DNA of 64,000 nucleotides, taken from NCBI RefSeq assembly GCF_029813115.1, contig NZ_JAPZDS010000010.1, positions 124,001-188,000 on the forward strand, written 5' to 3'. Of the stretch, positions 1 through 10,505 are shown piece by piece (the stretch's first letter is position 1; the number at the start of each line of letters is the position of its first letter). The DNA is from Aureimonas sp. SK2. GTDB lineage: Bacteria; Pseudomonadota; Alphaproteobacteria; Rhizobiales; Rhizobiaceae. The translations under genes were made by a program, and so were the position numbers. A model generated the notes under the pieces. It saw only the letters and a program-made list of their open reading frames with translations. It was not told where the DNA came from and searched no databases.

Positions 1-1782
<1,782 letters not shown>

Positions 1783-1804
1783 ACCTTTTCCAGGGACCTC
1801 CCAC

Positions 1805-2428
1805 ATGCTTTCGCAACTTCGCGCCGCGGCCACGCTCCTCGGCGTCCTCACGATCCTTCTCGGGATCCTCTACCCCGCGACGATGACCGCGATTGCGGGG
1901 GCTGTGATGCCGGGACAGGCGAACGGCAGCCTCCTGACGCGCGACGGCCAGCCCGTCGGCTCCTCGCTCATCGGGCAGGCCTTCACGCAGCCCGGCTACC
2001 TCCAGGGCCGCCCGTCGGCGGCCGGCAACGGCTACGACGGCGCGTCGTCGTCGGGCACCAACCTTGGCCCCACCAGCGCCAAGCTGGCGGACCGCCTGAA
2101 GACGGACGGCGAGGCGATGAAGGCCGAGACCGGGGCGGCGCTTCTTCCCGCCGATGCGATCACCACCTCGGGCTCGGGCCTCGACCCCGACGTTTCGCCC
2201 GCCTTCGCCGACATCCAGGTCGCCCGCATCGCCGCGGCGCGGAACATCTCGGCCGACGAGGTGCGCCGCCTGATCGCCCGCAACACGGCGGGCCGCACCT
2301 TCGGCGTCCTCGGAGAACCGCGCGTCAACGTCCTGGCCGTCAACCTCGCGCTCGACACGCTGCCCCCTGCACCCACCGGCGCGAACGAGGCCATGCCGAC
2401 GGCGTCAGTCGCGGCGCCCGCGAACTGA
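1805..2428 (+). CDS. kdpC: Potassium-transporting ATPase subunit KdpC
   Basis: This 207-residue protein is the accessory subunit that helps KdpB bind ATP in the KdpFABC complex. It has one N-terminal membrane segment (about residues 8-33) followed by a periplasmic domain. The family segment GSSLIGQAF is near residues 51-60, and the C-terminal half contains the conserved ADEVRRLIARNT region. Its length is close to the usual 190-200, with an Ala/Pro-rich tail. It starts 22 bases after kdpB and is probably co-transcribed and co-regulated by KdpDE. A strong hairpin separates it from kdpD. Confidence 0.96.
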   Translation: MLSQLRAAATLLGVLTILLGILYPATMTAIAGAVMPGQANGSLLTRDGQPVGSSLIGQAFTQPGYLQGRPSAAGNGYDGASSSGTNLGPTSAKLADRLKTDGEAMKAETGAALLPADAITTSGSGLDPDVSPAFADIQVARIAAARNISADEVRRLIARNTAGRTFGVLGEPRVNVLAVNLALDTLPPAPTGANEAMPTASVAAPAN

Positions 2429-2437
2429 AGCGCCGAG

Positions 2438-2457
2438 CGGTCCGGCCCGCCGGACCG
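2438..2457 (+). terminator. Intercistronic hairpin between kdpC and kdpD
   Basis: A perfect 8-bp stem, CGGTCCGG / CCGGACCG, closes a CCCG loop ten bases after the kdpC stop. No run of T follows. It may act as a partial terminator or RNA-stability element that lowers kdpDE expression relative to the pump genes. Confidence 0.5.
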
Positions 2458-2552
2458 TACCCTTGACCGCGCGGCGCGGATGGCCCCAATCGGATGGCCT
2501 TCCGCGCCGATGCCCGTATCCGGGCCGCCCCCCCGCGAGATCCCGACCGGCC

Positions 2553-5228
2553 ATGATCCAGGACGACGCGCCCCGCGCTTCCCCCGACGCCCTTCTCGGA
2601 CAGGCCGAGCGCGAGGGCCGGGGCAAGCTGCGCCTGTTCCTGGGCGCCGCGCCGGGGGTCGGCAAGACCTACGCGATGCTGCAGGCCGCCCGCGCGGCGC
2701 GGGCCGGGGGACGCGACGTCCTCGTCGGCATCGTCGAGACCCATGGACGGGCCGACACGCAGGCCATGGTCGCGGACCTCGAGGTGCTGCCGCGTCGCCT
2801 CGTCCCCTACAAGGGCCGCCTCGTGCCCGAGTTCGACCTCGACGCCGCCCTCGCCCGCCGCCCGTCGCTCCTTCTCGTCGACGAGTACGCCCATTCCAAC
2901 GTCGAGGGCTCGCGCCACGCCAAGCGCTGGCAGGACGTGGCGGAAGCCCTGGCGGCCGGGATCGACGTCTGGACCACGATGAACGTCCAGCATGTGACGA
3001 GCCTCAACGACGTGGTCCAGCGCATCACCGGCGTGCGGGTGCGCGAGACCGTGCCGGACACGACGCTGGACGTGGCCGACGAGATCGTGCTGGTGGACCT
3101 GCCGTCCGACGAGCTGATCCGGCGCCTCGCCGAGGGAAAGGTTTACGTCGAGGACACGGCCACCCGCGCCACCCAGAACTTCTTCAAGCCGTCCAATCTC
3201 ACCGCGCTGCGCGAGCTGGCCCTGCGCCAGGTGGCGGCGCAGGTCGACTCGGACCTCGTCGAGCGCATGCAGGGCGGCGCGATCGAGGGTCCCTGGGCGG
3301 CCGGCGAGCGTCTCCTCGTCTGCATCGGCCCCGACGCGCAGGCCGAGCGCCTGGTGCGCGAGGGCAAGCGCCTCGCCGACCTCCTCGACGCGCCCTGGTT
3401 CGCGGTGACGATCGAGCGCCCCGGCGCGACGCCGGAGCCTGCCGACGCCTCGCGGCTCGACGCGTCCCTGCAACTCGCCAAGAGCCTCGGCGCCGAGACG
3501 CACAATCTCGTCGCCGCCGATCTGCCGACCGAGATCCTGCGCTTCTCGCGCTTCGAGAACGTCACCCAGATCGTCGTCGGCAAGGCCCGGTCGCGCCGCC
3601 TCCGGCTGCCCTGGTCGAAGGCGAGTCTGGCCGACGCGCTGGTGAGCCGCGCCAGGGGCGTGTCCGTCTTGGTCCTCACCGAAGGCGAACCTGCGCCGAT
3701 CCGGGTGCGGCGCTGGCCCGAGGCCGGCGGCTGGATCGGCTACGGGGCGGCCCTCGCCAGCGTCGGCGTGGCGACGCTGCTCGGCACGGAGCTCGTGCGG
3801 TTCGTCTCCCTGCCCAACGTCTCGATGCTCTATCTCCTGGCCGTGCTCGGGCCGGCCCTCCTTTATGGCGTCTGGGCGGCGATCTTCGCCTCCTTCCTGT
3901 CGTTCGGCGCCTACAACTTCTTCTTCATCGATCCAGCGGGCACGTTCACCGTCGCCCGGCCGCACGAGCTTCTGGCGCTGGCGATCTTCCTGATCATCGC
4001 CGTCACCATCTCGGCCGTCGCGGGGCAGGCGCGCGAGCAGATGCGCGCCTCCGCCCGGCGCACGCGCGCCGCCCGGCGCCTCTTCGAGTTCACGCGCACG
4101 CTCTCGGCCCTTCCCGACGCGGGCGCCGTGGCCGAGGCCGCCGCCAGCGAGATCAACGCGGCCGTGGGCCGCGCGGTGACGATCCTGCAGTCCGACGGGG
4201 CGGACCTTGCCATCGCCGCCGCCTGGCCGCCGGACGACCGCCTCGACGTTCCCGCCCGCACCGCCGCGCGCTGGGCGCACGAACACGGCGAGACGGCCGG
4301 CGCCGGGACGCAGACGCTGCCCTCCAGCGGGTGGACCTTTCTCCCGCTCGTCGTCCAGGAGGCCAAGGTCGGCGTGCTCGGCATCGAGCGTGCGGCGGGG
4401 AGCGAGCCCCTGGACGCGGAGGTCCGGACGCTTCTGTCGGCGCTCGCCGAGCAGACCGCGGCCGCGCTGCACCGCGCGCTCCTCTCGACCGAGGTGCGCA
4501 GTGCGCGGACCGCGGCCGAGACCGAGCGCGTCAGGAACATCCTCCTCGCCTCGATCAGCCACGACTTCCGCACCCCGCTCGCCTCCATCCTCGGATCCGC
4601 GACCGCGCTCATCGAGTATCGAGACCGGCTGGACGCCGCCGCGCGCGAGGACCTTCTCGCCCAGGTCCGGGACGAGGCGCGCCATCTCGACCAGATGGTC
4701 CGCAACCTCCTGTCGATGACCCGCCTGGAAGCGGGCGCGCTCGAGATCACGAGGGACTGGGTCGACATCCGGGAAATGCTCGACCGGCTCGCCGACCAGG
4801 CGCGTCGGCGCGGCGCCGCGCAGCGCTTCGTCCTCGACGTGCCCGGTGCGCCGATCCTCGCCTATGGCGACGGGACGCTTCTCGACCAGGCCGTCGGCAA
4901 CGTCGTCGGCAACGCCGTCAAGCACGCGGGCGCCAACGCCACCGTGACGCTCCGCGCCCATGCCGGCCCCGGCGGCGTGACGATCGAGATCGCCGACGAC
5001 GGACCCGGCGTGCCGGAAGACCTTCGCGGGCACGTCTTCGAGAAGTTCACGCGGTTGCGCCGCTCCGCCGCGGACGGCGGGGACAGCGCGGGGCTCGGCC
5101 TCGCCATCACCAGGGGCATCGTCGAGGCGCATGGCGGGACGGTGGAACTCCTGCCGCCCGATGCGTCACGGCCGCGCGGCGCGACCTTCCGCATCAGGCT
5201 GCCCAACCAACCGGACGGACATCCATGA
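2553..5228 (+). CDS. kdpD: Osmosensitive K+ channel sensor histidine kinase KdpD
   Basis: This is the membrane sensor kinase that activates KdpE under K+ limitation or loss of turgor. The chosen start is the ATG whose product begins MIQDD; the frame stays open 30 codons further upstream, but that stretch lacks homology and would overlap the intercistronic hairpin. Domains in order: the KdpD N-terminal nucleotide-binding domain (Walker A GAAPGVGKT near 31-39, Walker-B-like LLLVDEYAHSN), a universal-stress-protein domain, four clustered membrane segments (about 400-500), a GAF-like linker, and the kinase core. The core has the H-box SISHDFRTPL, an N-box with NAVKHAG, and G-boxes DDGPGVPE and GLGLAI. 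At 891 residues it is full length. Its stop overlaps the kdpE start (ATGA), indicating translational coupling. Confidence 0.96.
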   Translation: MIQDDAPRASPDALLGQAEREGRGKLRLFLGAAPGVGKTYAMLQAARAARAGGRDVLVGIVETHGRADTQAMVADLEVLPRRLVPYKGRLVPEFDLDAALARRPSLLLVDEYAHSNVEGSRHAKRWQDVAEALAAGIDVWTTMNVQHVTSLNDVVQRITGVRVRETVPDTTLDVADEIVLVDLPSDELIRRLAEGKVYVEDTATRATQNFFKPSNLTALRELALRQVAAQVDSDLVERMQGGAIEGPWAAGERLLVCIGPDAQAERLVREGKRLADLLDAPWFAVTIERPGATPEPADASRLDASLQLAKSLGAETHNLVAADLPTEILRFSRFENVTQIVVGKARSRRLRLPWSKASLADALVSRARGVSVLVLTEGEPAPIRVRRWPEAGGWIGYGAALASVGVATLLGTELVRFVSLPNVSMLYLLAVLGPALLYGVWAAIFASFLSFGAYNFFFIDPAGTFTVARPHELLALAIFLIIAVTISAVAGQAREQMRASARRTRAARRLFEFTRTLSALPDAGAVAEAAASEINAAVGRAVTILQSDGADLAIAAAWPPDDRLDVPARTAARWAHEHGETAGAGTQTLPSSGWTFLPLVVQEAKVGVLGIERAAGSEPLDAEVRTLLSALAEQTAAALHRALLSTEVRSARTAAETERVRNILLASISHDFRTPLASILGSATALIEYRDRLDAAAREDLLAQVRDEARHLDQMVRNLLSMTRLEAGALEITRDWVDIREMLDRLADQARRRGAAQRFVLDVPGAPILAYGDGTLLDQAVGNVVGNAVKHAGANATVTLRAHAGPGGVTIEIADDGPGVPEDLRGHVFEKFTRLRRSAADGGDSAGLGLAITRGIVEAHGGTVELLPPDASRPRGATFRIRLPNQPDGHP

Positions 5229-5902
5229 CCCAGACGACCATTCTCGTCGTCGACGACGAGCCGGCGATCCACCGCTTCCTGAAGCCGGTCCTGACCGCCG
5301 AAGGCTACCGCGTCGCCCAGGCCATGACGGGTGCCGAGGCCTTGCGGCTGGCCACGGACAGCCCGCCCGACGCCATCGTCCTCGACCTCGGGCTCCCCGA
5401 TCTCGACGGCAAGGAGGTGATCCAGCGCATCCGCCGGGCCTCGTCCGTTCCGATCGTCGTCCTGTCGGCGCGCGACCGCGAGGCCGAGAAGATCCAGGCG
5501 CTCGACCTCGGCGCCGACGACTATGTCGAGAAGCCCTTCGGCGTCGGCGAACTGACGGCCCGGCTGCGCGCCGCCCTCAGGCACGCGAGGCCGAGGACCG
5601 ACCAGGGGAGGTTCGCAGCGGGGGACGTCGAGGTCGACATCGGTGCCCATGTGGTGCGCAAGGCCGGGGCCGAGATCCGGCTGACGCGGCGCGAGTTCGA
5701 CGTTCTCGTCGTCCTGATGCGCGAGGCCGGGAAGGTCGTCACCCATTCGCGAATTCTGCGCGAGGTCTGGGGCTCGGCGAACGCGGGCGACACGCAGTAC
5801 CTGCGCGTCTATGTCGGCCAGATCCGCCAGAAGCTCGAGGACGACCCCGCCGCACCGCGCCTGATCCTGACCGAGCCCGGGATCGGGTACCGCATAGGCT
5901 GA
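5225..5902 (+). CDS. kdpE: Two-component response regulator KdpE (OmpR family)
   Basis: This 225-residue regulator receives phosphate from KdpD and activates the kdpFABC promoter. The receiver domain has the acidic pair D10/D11, phosphoacceptor D54 (in VLDLGLPD) and K103 (in VEKPF). A winged-helix OmpR-type DNA-binding domain occupies about residues 130-225 and ends GIGYRIG. The ATG overlaps the kdpD stop by four bases. The gene ends 16 bases before the convergent oxidoreductase gene, leaving no room for a classical terminator. Confidence 0.96.
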   Translation: MTQTTILVVDDEPAIHRFLKPVLTAEGYRVAQAMTGAEALRLATDSPPDAIVLDLGLPDLDGKEVIQRIRRASSVPIVVLSARDREAEKIQALDLGADDYVEKPFGVGELTARLRAALRHARPRTDQGRFAAGDVEVDIGAHVVRKAGAEIRLTRREFDVLVVLMREAGKVVTHSRILREVWGSANAGDTQYLRVYVGQIRQKLEDDPAAPRLILTEPGIGYRIG

Positions 5903-5918
5903 CGGGCGGTCTCACGCT

Positions 5919-7244
5919 TCAGAAATCGGCGACCTTTCCCCAGGCGGAGGTATCGAGGCGGGCCGGCGCATAGGGCCTCGGATCGACGATGGGCTCGGCG
6001 CCGGTCACGAGATCGGCCACGAGATGGCCAGCGCCCGGCCCGATGCCGAACCCGTGTCCGCTGAAGCCGGCCGCCAGCACGAAGCCCGGAACCGCCGCGA
6101 TCTCGCCGATCGCCGGCACCCCGTCGGGAGTCGAATCGATGTAGCCGGCCCAGCTATGGGTCACGGTCGTGCCGCGCAGCCCCGGCAGGAGGTCGAGGGC
6201 GCGCCGATGGGTCAGCCGGATCTGCTTCATGTCGGGTCGGGGATCGAGGATGCGCATGTGCTCCATCGGCGTCGCCGCGTCCAGGCGCCAGCGGGCCAGC
6301 GTCTCGTGGCCGGAGCGCCAGCCCTCCAGGCCGCCGGGCGCGAGGCTCTTCCAGCGGCGGGCGAACATGGGCACGAACTCGCGCGCGAAGCGGATCTGCT
6401 GCGGCGTCGGGTCGACCCGCGCGCGGCCGCTGATGGCGAGCGTGTAGCCGCCGTTGCCGCGACGCGTCACCGAGACGTCGGCCGTATGGAGGGCGTCGGG
6501 CAGGTCGTTGGCGCCGGGCGAGACGGAGAGGATGGAGGAGCGCACCGCCGATTGCGTAAAGCGCAGGCCGAGCTGGCGGCAGAAGGACGAGGCCCAGGCC
6601 CCGCCGGCCATCACGGCGATCGTCGTGCGGATCGTGCCCTTCTCGGTGACGACGGCGCTGACCCGCCCGCCCGACAGTTCGAGGCCGCGGGCGGCGCATC
6701 CCTGGTGCACCGTGCCGCCGTGGGCCATGATGGCGCGCGCCACCACGGGCACGGCGCGCGAGGGGTCGGCCGTTCCGTCGCTCGGTGAGAAGACGCCCCC
6801 CTTCCAGGCGCGGCCGGTGGCGGCGCCACGCGCCGTCGCCTCGTCGGCGGTGAGCATGTGGGTCGTCACCCCCACCGTTCGGGCGAAGTCGCGCCACCGC
6901 GCCCAGCCCTCCAGCTCGGCCTCGTTCTGCGAGAGGTAGAACAGGCCGCAGCGGCGGAAGCCGACGTCCTCCCCGGTTTCCTCCGCGAGCCGGTCCCAGA
7001 GGTCGAGGCTGCGGGTCGAGATCGGGAGTTCACGCGCGTCGCGGTTCTGCTGGCGGCACCAGCCCCAGTTGCGGCTGGACTGCTCGGCGCCCACGAGCCC
7101 CTTCTCGACGAGCGCGACCTTCACGCCGCGCCGGGCGAGATAGTAGGCCGAAAAGACCCCCGCCACGCCGCCGCCGATCACCACGACGTCCGCTTCGGCG
7201 GGAAGCCCGGGGCTCGTCTCGATCTGCATCAAAGGGGCGCGCAT
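5919..7244 (-). CDS. FAD-dependent oxidoreductase of the DAO family (amino acid/amine oxidase-like)
   Basis: This 441-residue flavoprotein has an N-terminal FAD-binding Rossmann motif, GGGVAGVFSAYYLARRG (about residues 20-36). It also has the SSRNWGWCRQQ segment typical of one DAO subgroup and a C-terminal FAD-contact region with GFSGHGFGIGPG. The start beginning MRAPLMQ is preceded by AAGGAG seven bases upstream; open frame continues further up but without a ribosome site. The gene is divergent from an Lrp/AsnC regulator (7448), an arrangement seen for amino-acid dehydrogenases and gamma-glutamylputrescine oxidases that respond to their substrate through Lrp-type proteins. The substrate cannot be read from the sequence; D-amino acids, imino acids or polyamine derivatives are candidates. 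Confidence 0.85.
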   Translation of the reverse strand: MRAPLMQIETSPGLPAEADVVVIGGGVAGVFSAYYLARRGVKVALVEKGLVGAEQSSRNWGWCRQQNRDARELPISTRSLDLWDRLAEETGEDVGFRRCGLFYLSQNEAELEGWARWRDFARTVGVTTHMLTADEATARGAATGRAWKGGVFSPSDGTADPSRAVPVVARAIMAHGGTVHQGCAARGLELSGGRVSAVVTEKGTIRTTIAVMAGGAWASSFCRQLGLRFTQSAVRSSILSVSPGANDLPDALHTADVSVTRRGNGGYTLAISGRARVDPTPQQIRFAREFVPMFARRWKSLAPGGLEGWRSGHETLARWRLDAATPMEHMRILDPRPDMKQIRLTHRRALDLLPGLRGTTVTHSWAGYIDSTPDGVPAIGEIAAVPGFVLAAGFSGHGFGIGPGAGHLVADLVTGAEPIVDPRPYAPARLDTSAWGKVADF

Positions 7245-7447
7245 CGGATCTCCTTGCAACGGGCGGCCGAGATAGCGGGGGTCCGGCATCCCCTGATGCC
7301 CATATCGCCGATCGCCCCGCAGATCCTGTCGTTCCTCCGAGGTGCCGCAGACGAATGTCCCGTTCGCTCGCAGGGGCGGCGGCGGGGTGACCACGCGCCA
7401 GAGCTGCGATAAGAAATCAGCCACGACACGAAGCCCGCTGGAGGGTC

Positions 7448-7924
7448 ATGAAGCTCGACCGGATCGACTTGAGAATTCTCTCGGAACTTCAGAAGAACGG
7501 TCGCATCTCGAATGTCGAGCTGGCCGGGCTCGTCAACCTGTCGCCGAGCCCATGCCTCATGCGTGTGCGCAGGCTCCAGAGCGAAGGCTTCATCACCAAC
7601 TACTCGGCTCAGATCGACCTTTCCAAGCTCGGGCAGACCCTGACCGTCTTCACCGAGATCACGCTGAAGAACCATCACCCGATCGACTTCAACCGCTTCG
7701 TGGCGGCGATCGAGACGGTGGACGGCGTGATGGAATGCTATCTGATCTCGGGCGGCTACGACTATCTCATCAAGTTCGTGATGCCGGGCATCGTCCAGTA
7801 CCAGGCGACGATGGAGCGGCTGATGAAGATGGACATCGGGATCGAGAAGTATTTCAGCTTCGTCGTCCTGAAGGCGCCGCTGATCCGAACCCATCTGCCG
7901 CTCGACAAGATGTTCCCGGCCTGA
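7448..7924 (+). CDS. Lrp/AsnC family transcriptional regulator (copy 1 of a close paralogous pair)
   Basis: This 158-residue regulator has an N-terminal AsnC-type helix-turn-helix (NVELAGLVNLSPSPCLMRV, about residues 22-40) and a C-terminal RAM/AsnC ligand-binding domain with the GGYDYL core. A ribosome site (GGAGG) stands six bases before the ATG. It is about two thirds identical by eye (107 of 158 aligned positions) to the regulator at 16000, with the same length and no gaps, so the pair arose by duplication. It is divergent from the FAD oxidoreductase. The 203-base gap between them holds an imperfect inverted repeat (GCTGCGAT / ATCAGC, 7403-7421) that could be an operator. Ligand unknown. 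Confidence 0.9.
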   Translation: MKLDRIDLRILSELQKNGRISNVELAGLVNLSPSPCLMRVRRLQSEGFITNYSAQIDLSKLGQTLTVFTEITLKNHHPIDFNRFVAAIETVDGVMECYLISGGYDYLIKFVMPGIVQYQATMERLMKMDIGIEKYFSFVVLKAPLIRTHLPLDKMFPA

Positions 7925-7931
7925 ACTCTCG

Positions 7932-7985
7932 GAGGCTGTTCTTCGCTGATCCGACCAACGCCTGTCGAAGACCCATAACAGCCTC
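7932..7985. terminator. Possible bidirectional terminator, long-looped inverted repeat
   Basis: GAGGCTGTT at 7932-7940 is mirrored by AACAGCCTC at 7977-7985, between the convergent Lrp and ABC-ATPase genes. The repeat reaches into the ATPase stop codon. The 36-base loop makes it a weak candidate. Confidence 0.3.
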
Positions 7986-9645
7986 AGCGCTGCGCGAAGG
8001 CCTGCAGGAGTTCGGGGTCCTGCTCCAAGCCGTCCAGCCAGCCGGTCCGAAGCTGCGGCACGGAGGAGAACAGGAGCCGCGAATAGGGGTGGGCCGGCTG
8101 CCCGCCGTTCAGCGTGGGTGAAAGGTGCTCGATCTTCTGGCCCTTGTACATCACCACCACCTCGTCGCAGATCGCGCGCACCGTGGTCAGATCGTGGCTG
8201 ATGAACAGGTAGGACAGGGACAGCTCGCGCTGCAGCTCCTTCAGAAGCTCGATGATCGCGGCGGCCACCACCGTGTCGAGCGCGGAGGTGATCTCGTCGC
8301 AGAGGATCAGCTTGGCGTCTGCGGCCAGCGCGCGGGCGAGGTTGACGCGCTGCTTCTGTCCGCCCGAGAGCTCGCCCGACCGCCGGTCGCGAAGGGCTCT
8401 GGGGAGGTGGACCATGTCGAGGAGCTGATCGATCCGCGCCTCGCGCTCGCGCCCTCCCGTGCCGTGGTAGAAGACCAGCGGGCGGGCGAGGATCTCGCCG
8501 ATCGATTTGGCCGGGTTGAGCGCGGTGTCGGCGAACTGGAACACGATCTGAAGGTCGCGCAGTTCGCTCCGGCTGCGCTGGCGCAGGTCGCGCGCCAGCG
8601 GCTTGCCGTCGAAGACGACCTCGCCGGAGGCGGCGGGCAGGATGCCGGCGATGACGCGGGCGAGCGTCGATTTCCCGCAGCCCGATTCCCCGATGATGCC
8701 GAGGTTGCGGCCGCGCTGGAGTTCCAGGCTCACGTCGTCGAGGACGCGGATCTTGGGCGCACCCTCGGACGTGAGTTCGCCGTAACCCGCTACGATGTTG
8801 CGCACGGCAAGGAGCGGCGCGGGCGAGGCCGTGTCCGCCTCGGGCGCCTTCGCCTTTGCGGCGGGGCGGAAGGCGGCGAGAAGCTGCCGCGTGTAGGGAT
8901 GCTGTGCGCGTTCCAGGATGTCCGCCGTCGTGCCCTCTTCCTGCACCTGCCCGTGGCGAAGGACGATGATCCGGTCGGCGATCTGCGCCACCACGGCCAA
9001 GTCGTGCGAGACGTAGACGCCGGCCGCGCCGCTCTTGCGCATCACCGACCGGAAGGCGCGCAGCACCTCGACCTGCGTGGTGACGTCGAGCGCGGTGGTC
9101 GGCTCGTCGAAGACGACGAGCTTGGGATCGCCGATCAGCGCCATGGCGGCCGACAGCCGCTGGAGCTGGCCGCCCGACACCTGATGCGGGAACCGGTCGC
9201 CGATGGTCTCGGGGTCGGGAAGGGCGAGCGCGCGGAACAGCTCGACGGCCTTGCGCTTCGCCTCGGCGAGCGGCATCGAGCCGTGGATGCGCGTGACCTC
9301 CACGACCTGATCGATGATCCGGTGCGCGGGGTTGAAGGCGGCCGCCGCGCTCTGCGGCACGTAGGAGATCTGCACGCCGCGCCGCTCGGCCCTCTGGCGC
9401 TCGCTGAGCGTGACCATGTCGTCGCCGGCGAAGCGGACGGAGCCGCCGGTCACGCGGCATCCCGGCCGCGTGTAGCCCATGAGGTTGAGCGCGATGGTCG
9501 TCTTGCCCGAGCCGCTTTCCCCGATCAGGGCGACGATCTCGCCCTCGGCTATGTCGAACGAGACGCCCCGGATGATCTCGACGTTGCGGCCGGCGTCGGT
9601 GCGCGCCTCGATCTTCAGGTCGCGGACTTCGACGAGGCGGCTCAT
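7984..9645 (-). CDS. Dipeptide/oligopeptide-type ABC transporter, fused dual ATP-binding protein (DppD-DppF)
   Basis: This 553-residue cytoplasmic protein powers the importer encoded upstream. It contains two complete ABC cassettes in tandem, equivalent to separate DppD and DppF. The first has Walker A GESGSGKTT (42-50), signature VSGGQLQR and Walker B LVVFDEPTT. The second has Walker A GESGCGKST, signature LSGGQKQR and Walker B LILCDEITS. The start begins MSRLVEV and overlaps the upstream permease stop by four bases, which settles it against longer readings. It is the last gene of a minus-strand operon running HAD hydrolase, binding protein, permease, permease, ATPase. Both catalytic sites look intact. 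Confidence 0.93.
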   Translation of the reverse strand: MSRLVEVRDLKIEARTDAGRNVEIIRGVSFDIAEGEIVALIGESGSGKTTIALNLMGYTRPGCRVTGGSVRFAGDDMVTLSERQRAERRGVQISYVPQSAAAAFNPAHRIIDQVVEVTRIHGSMPLAEAKRKAVELFRALALPDPETIGDRFPHQVSGGQLQRLSAAMALIGDPKLVVFDEPTTALDVTTQVEVLRAFRSVMRKSGAAGVYVSHDLAVVAQIADRIIVLRHGQVQEEGTTADILERAQHPYTRQLLAAFRPAAKAKAPEADTASPAPLLAVRNIVAGYGELTSEGAPKIRVLDDVSLELQRGRNLGIIGESGCGKSTLARVIAGILPAASGEVVFDGKPLARDLRQRSRSELRDLQIVFQFADTALNPAKSIGEILARPLVFYHGTGGREREARIDQLLDMVHLPRALRDRRSGELSGGQKQRVNLARALAADAKLILCDEITSALDTVVAAAIIELLKELQRELSLSYLFISHDLTTVRAICDEVVVMYKGQKIEHLSPTLNGGQPAHPYSRLLFSSVPQLRTGWLDGLEQDPELLQAFAQR

Positions 9646-10505
9646 GCTTCTTCGCTCCGGTCGCGGATCTTTCGGGGCAGGTTGTCGATCAGAAGGTTGA
9701 CGCTGATCGTCAGGCTGGCGATGGCGATCGAGGGGAAGATCACGGCCGGAGCCGCAAAGGACAGGCCGCCGATGTTCTCCTTCACCAGGGCGCCCCAGTC
9801 GGCGTTCGGGGGCTGCACGCCGAGCCCCAGGAAGGACAGGCTGGACAGGAGAAGCACGATGAACACGAAGCGCAGGCCGAAGTCGGCGAGGACCGGACCG
9901 ATGATCCCGGGCAGGATCTCGGCGCGGATCAGATAGCCGAGCCGCTCGCCTCGCGCGCGCGCCACGGTCACGTAGTCCATGGCGTTGACGTTGACCGACA
10001 GCGCCCGGGCGAAGCGGTAGCAGCCGGGAATGTAGATGAAGGCCAGCGTCAGGATCAGGATCGGGATCGACGAGCCGACCGCCGCGACGAGAACCAGCGC
10101 CAGGATCTTGTTCGGGATGGAGGTGAGGGCGTCGAAGAAGCGGCTGAGCACGCTGTCGAACCAGCCCCCGACGACCGCCGCGGTCATGCCGAAGGTGACG
10201 CCGCAAAAGCATGCGATGGACACGGCCGCCAGCGAGATGCCGACCGTGTAGCTCGCGCCGTGGATGATGCGCGACAGGACGTCCCGCCCGAGATAGTCGG
10301 TTCCCAGGGGATAGAGTTCCGACATCGGACCGAAGAAGTCGAAGTCCACGATCTCGCCCACCGGATGGGGCGCGATCCAGGGCGCGAGGACGGCGACGGC
10401 GGCCCAGGCGAGGATCACCAGGAAGGACAGGACGCCGACGGCGTTGACGCTGTAGCGGTCGCGGCGACGGCCCCGCTGCCCGCCGCTTGGGATCGAGAGC
10501 GTCAT
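9642..10505 (-). CDS. ABC transporter permease (DppC/OppC type)
   Basis: This 287-residue integral membrane protein is the second permease of the peptide-type importer. It has an N-terminal membrane segment, a periplasmic loop with the GTDYLGRDVLSR segment typical of DppC-type permeases, and several further membrane helices. The EAA-like cytoplasmic loop (ARARGERLGYLIRAEILPG) contacts the ATPase. It overlaps the preceding permease and the following ATPase genes by four bases each, indicating tight coupling. Confidence 0.92.
   Translation of the reverse strand: MTLSIPSGGQRGRRRDRYSVNAVGVLSFLVILAWAAVAVLAPWIAPHPVGEIVDFDFFGPMSELYPLGTDYLGRDVLSRIIHGASYTVGISLAAVSIACFCGVTFGMTAAVVGGWFDSVLSRFFDALTSIPNKILALVLVAAVGSSIPILILTLAFIYIPGCYRFARALSVNVNAMDYVTVARARGERLGYLIRAEILPGIIGPVLADFGLRFVFIVLLLSSLSFLGLGVQPPNADWGALVKENIGGLSFAAPAVIFPSIAIASLTISVNLLIDNLPRKIRDRSEEA

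Noticed and set aside
2463-2552. A 30-codon upstream extension of kdpD.
   Set aside because: It has no conserved residues and begins just after the hairpin; the internal ATG matches KdpD N-termini.
2340-5132. A 930-codon open frame antisense to kdpD.
   Set aside because: It is a GC-rich shadow of kdpD, rich in Arg, Gly and Ala without any domain; kdpD has all its kinase motifs on the plus strand.
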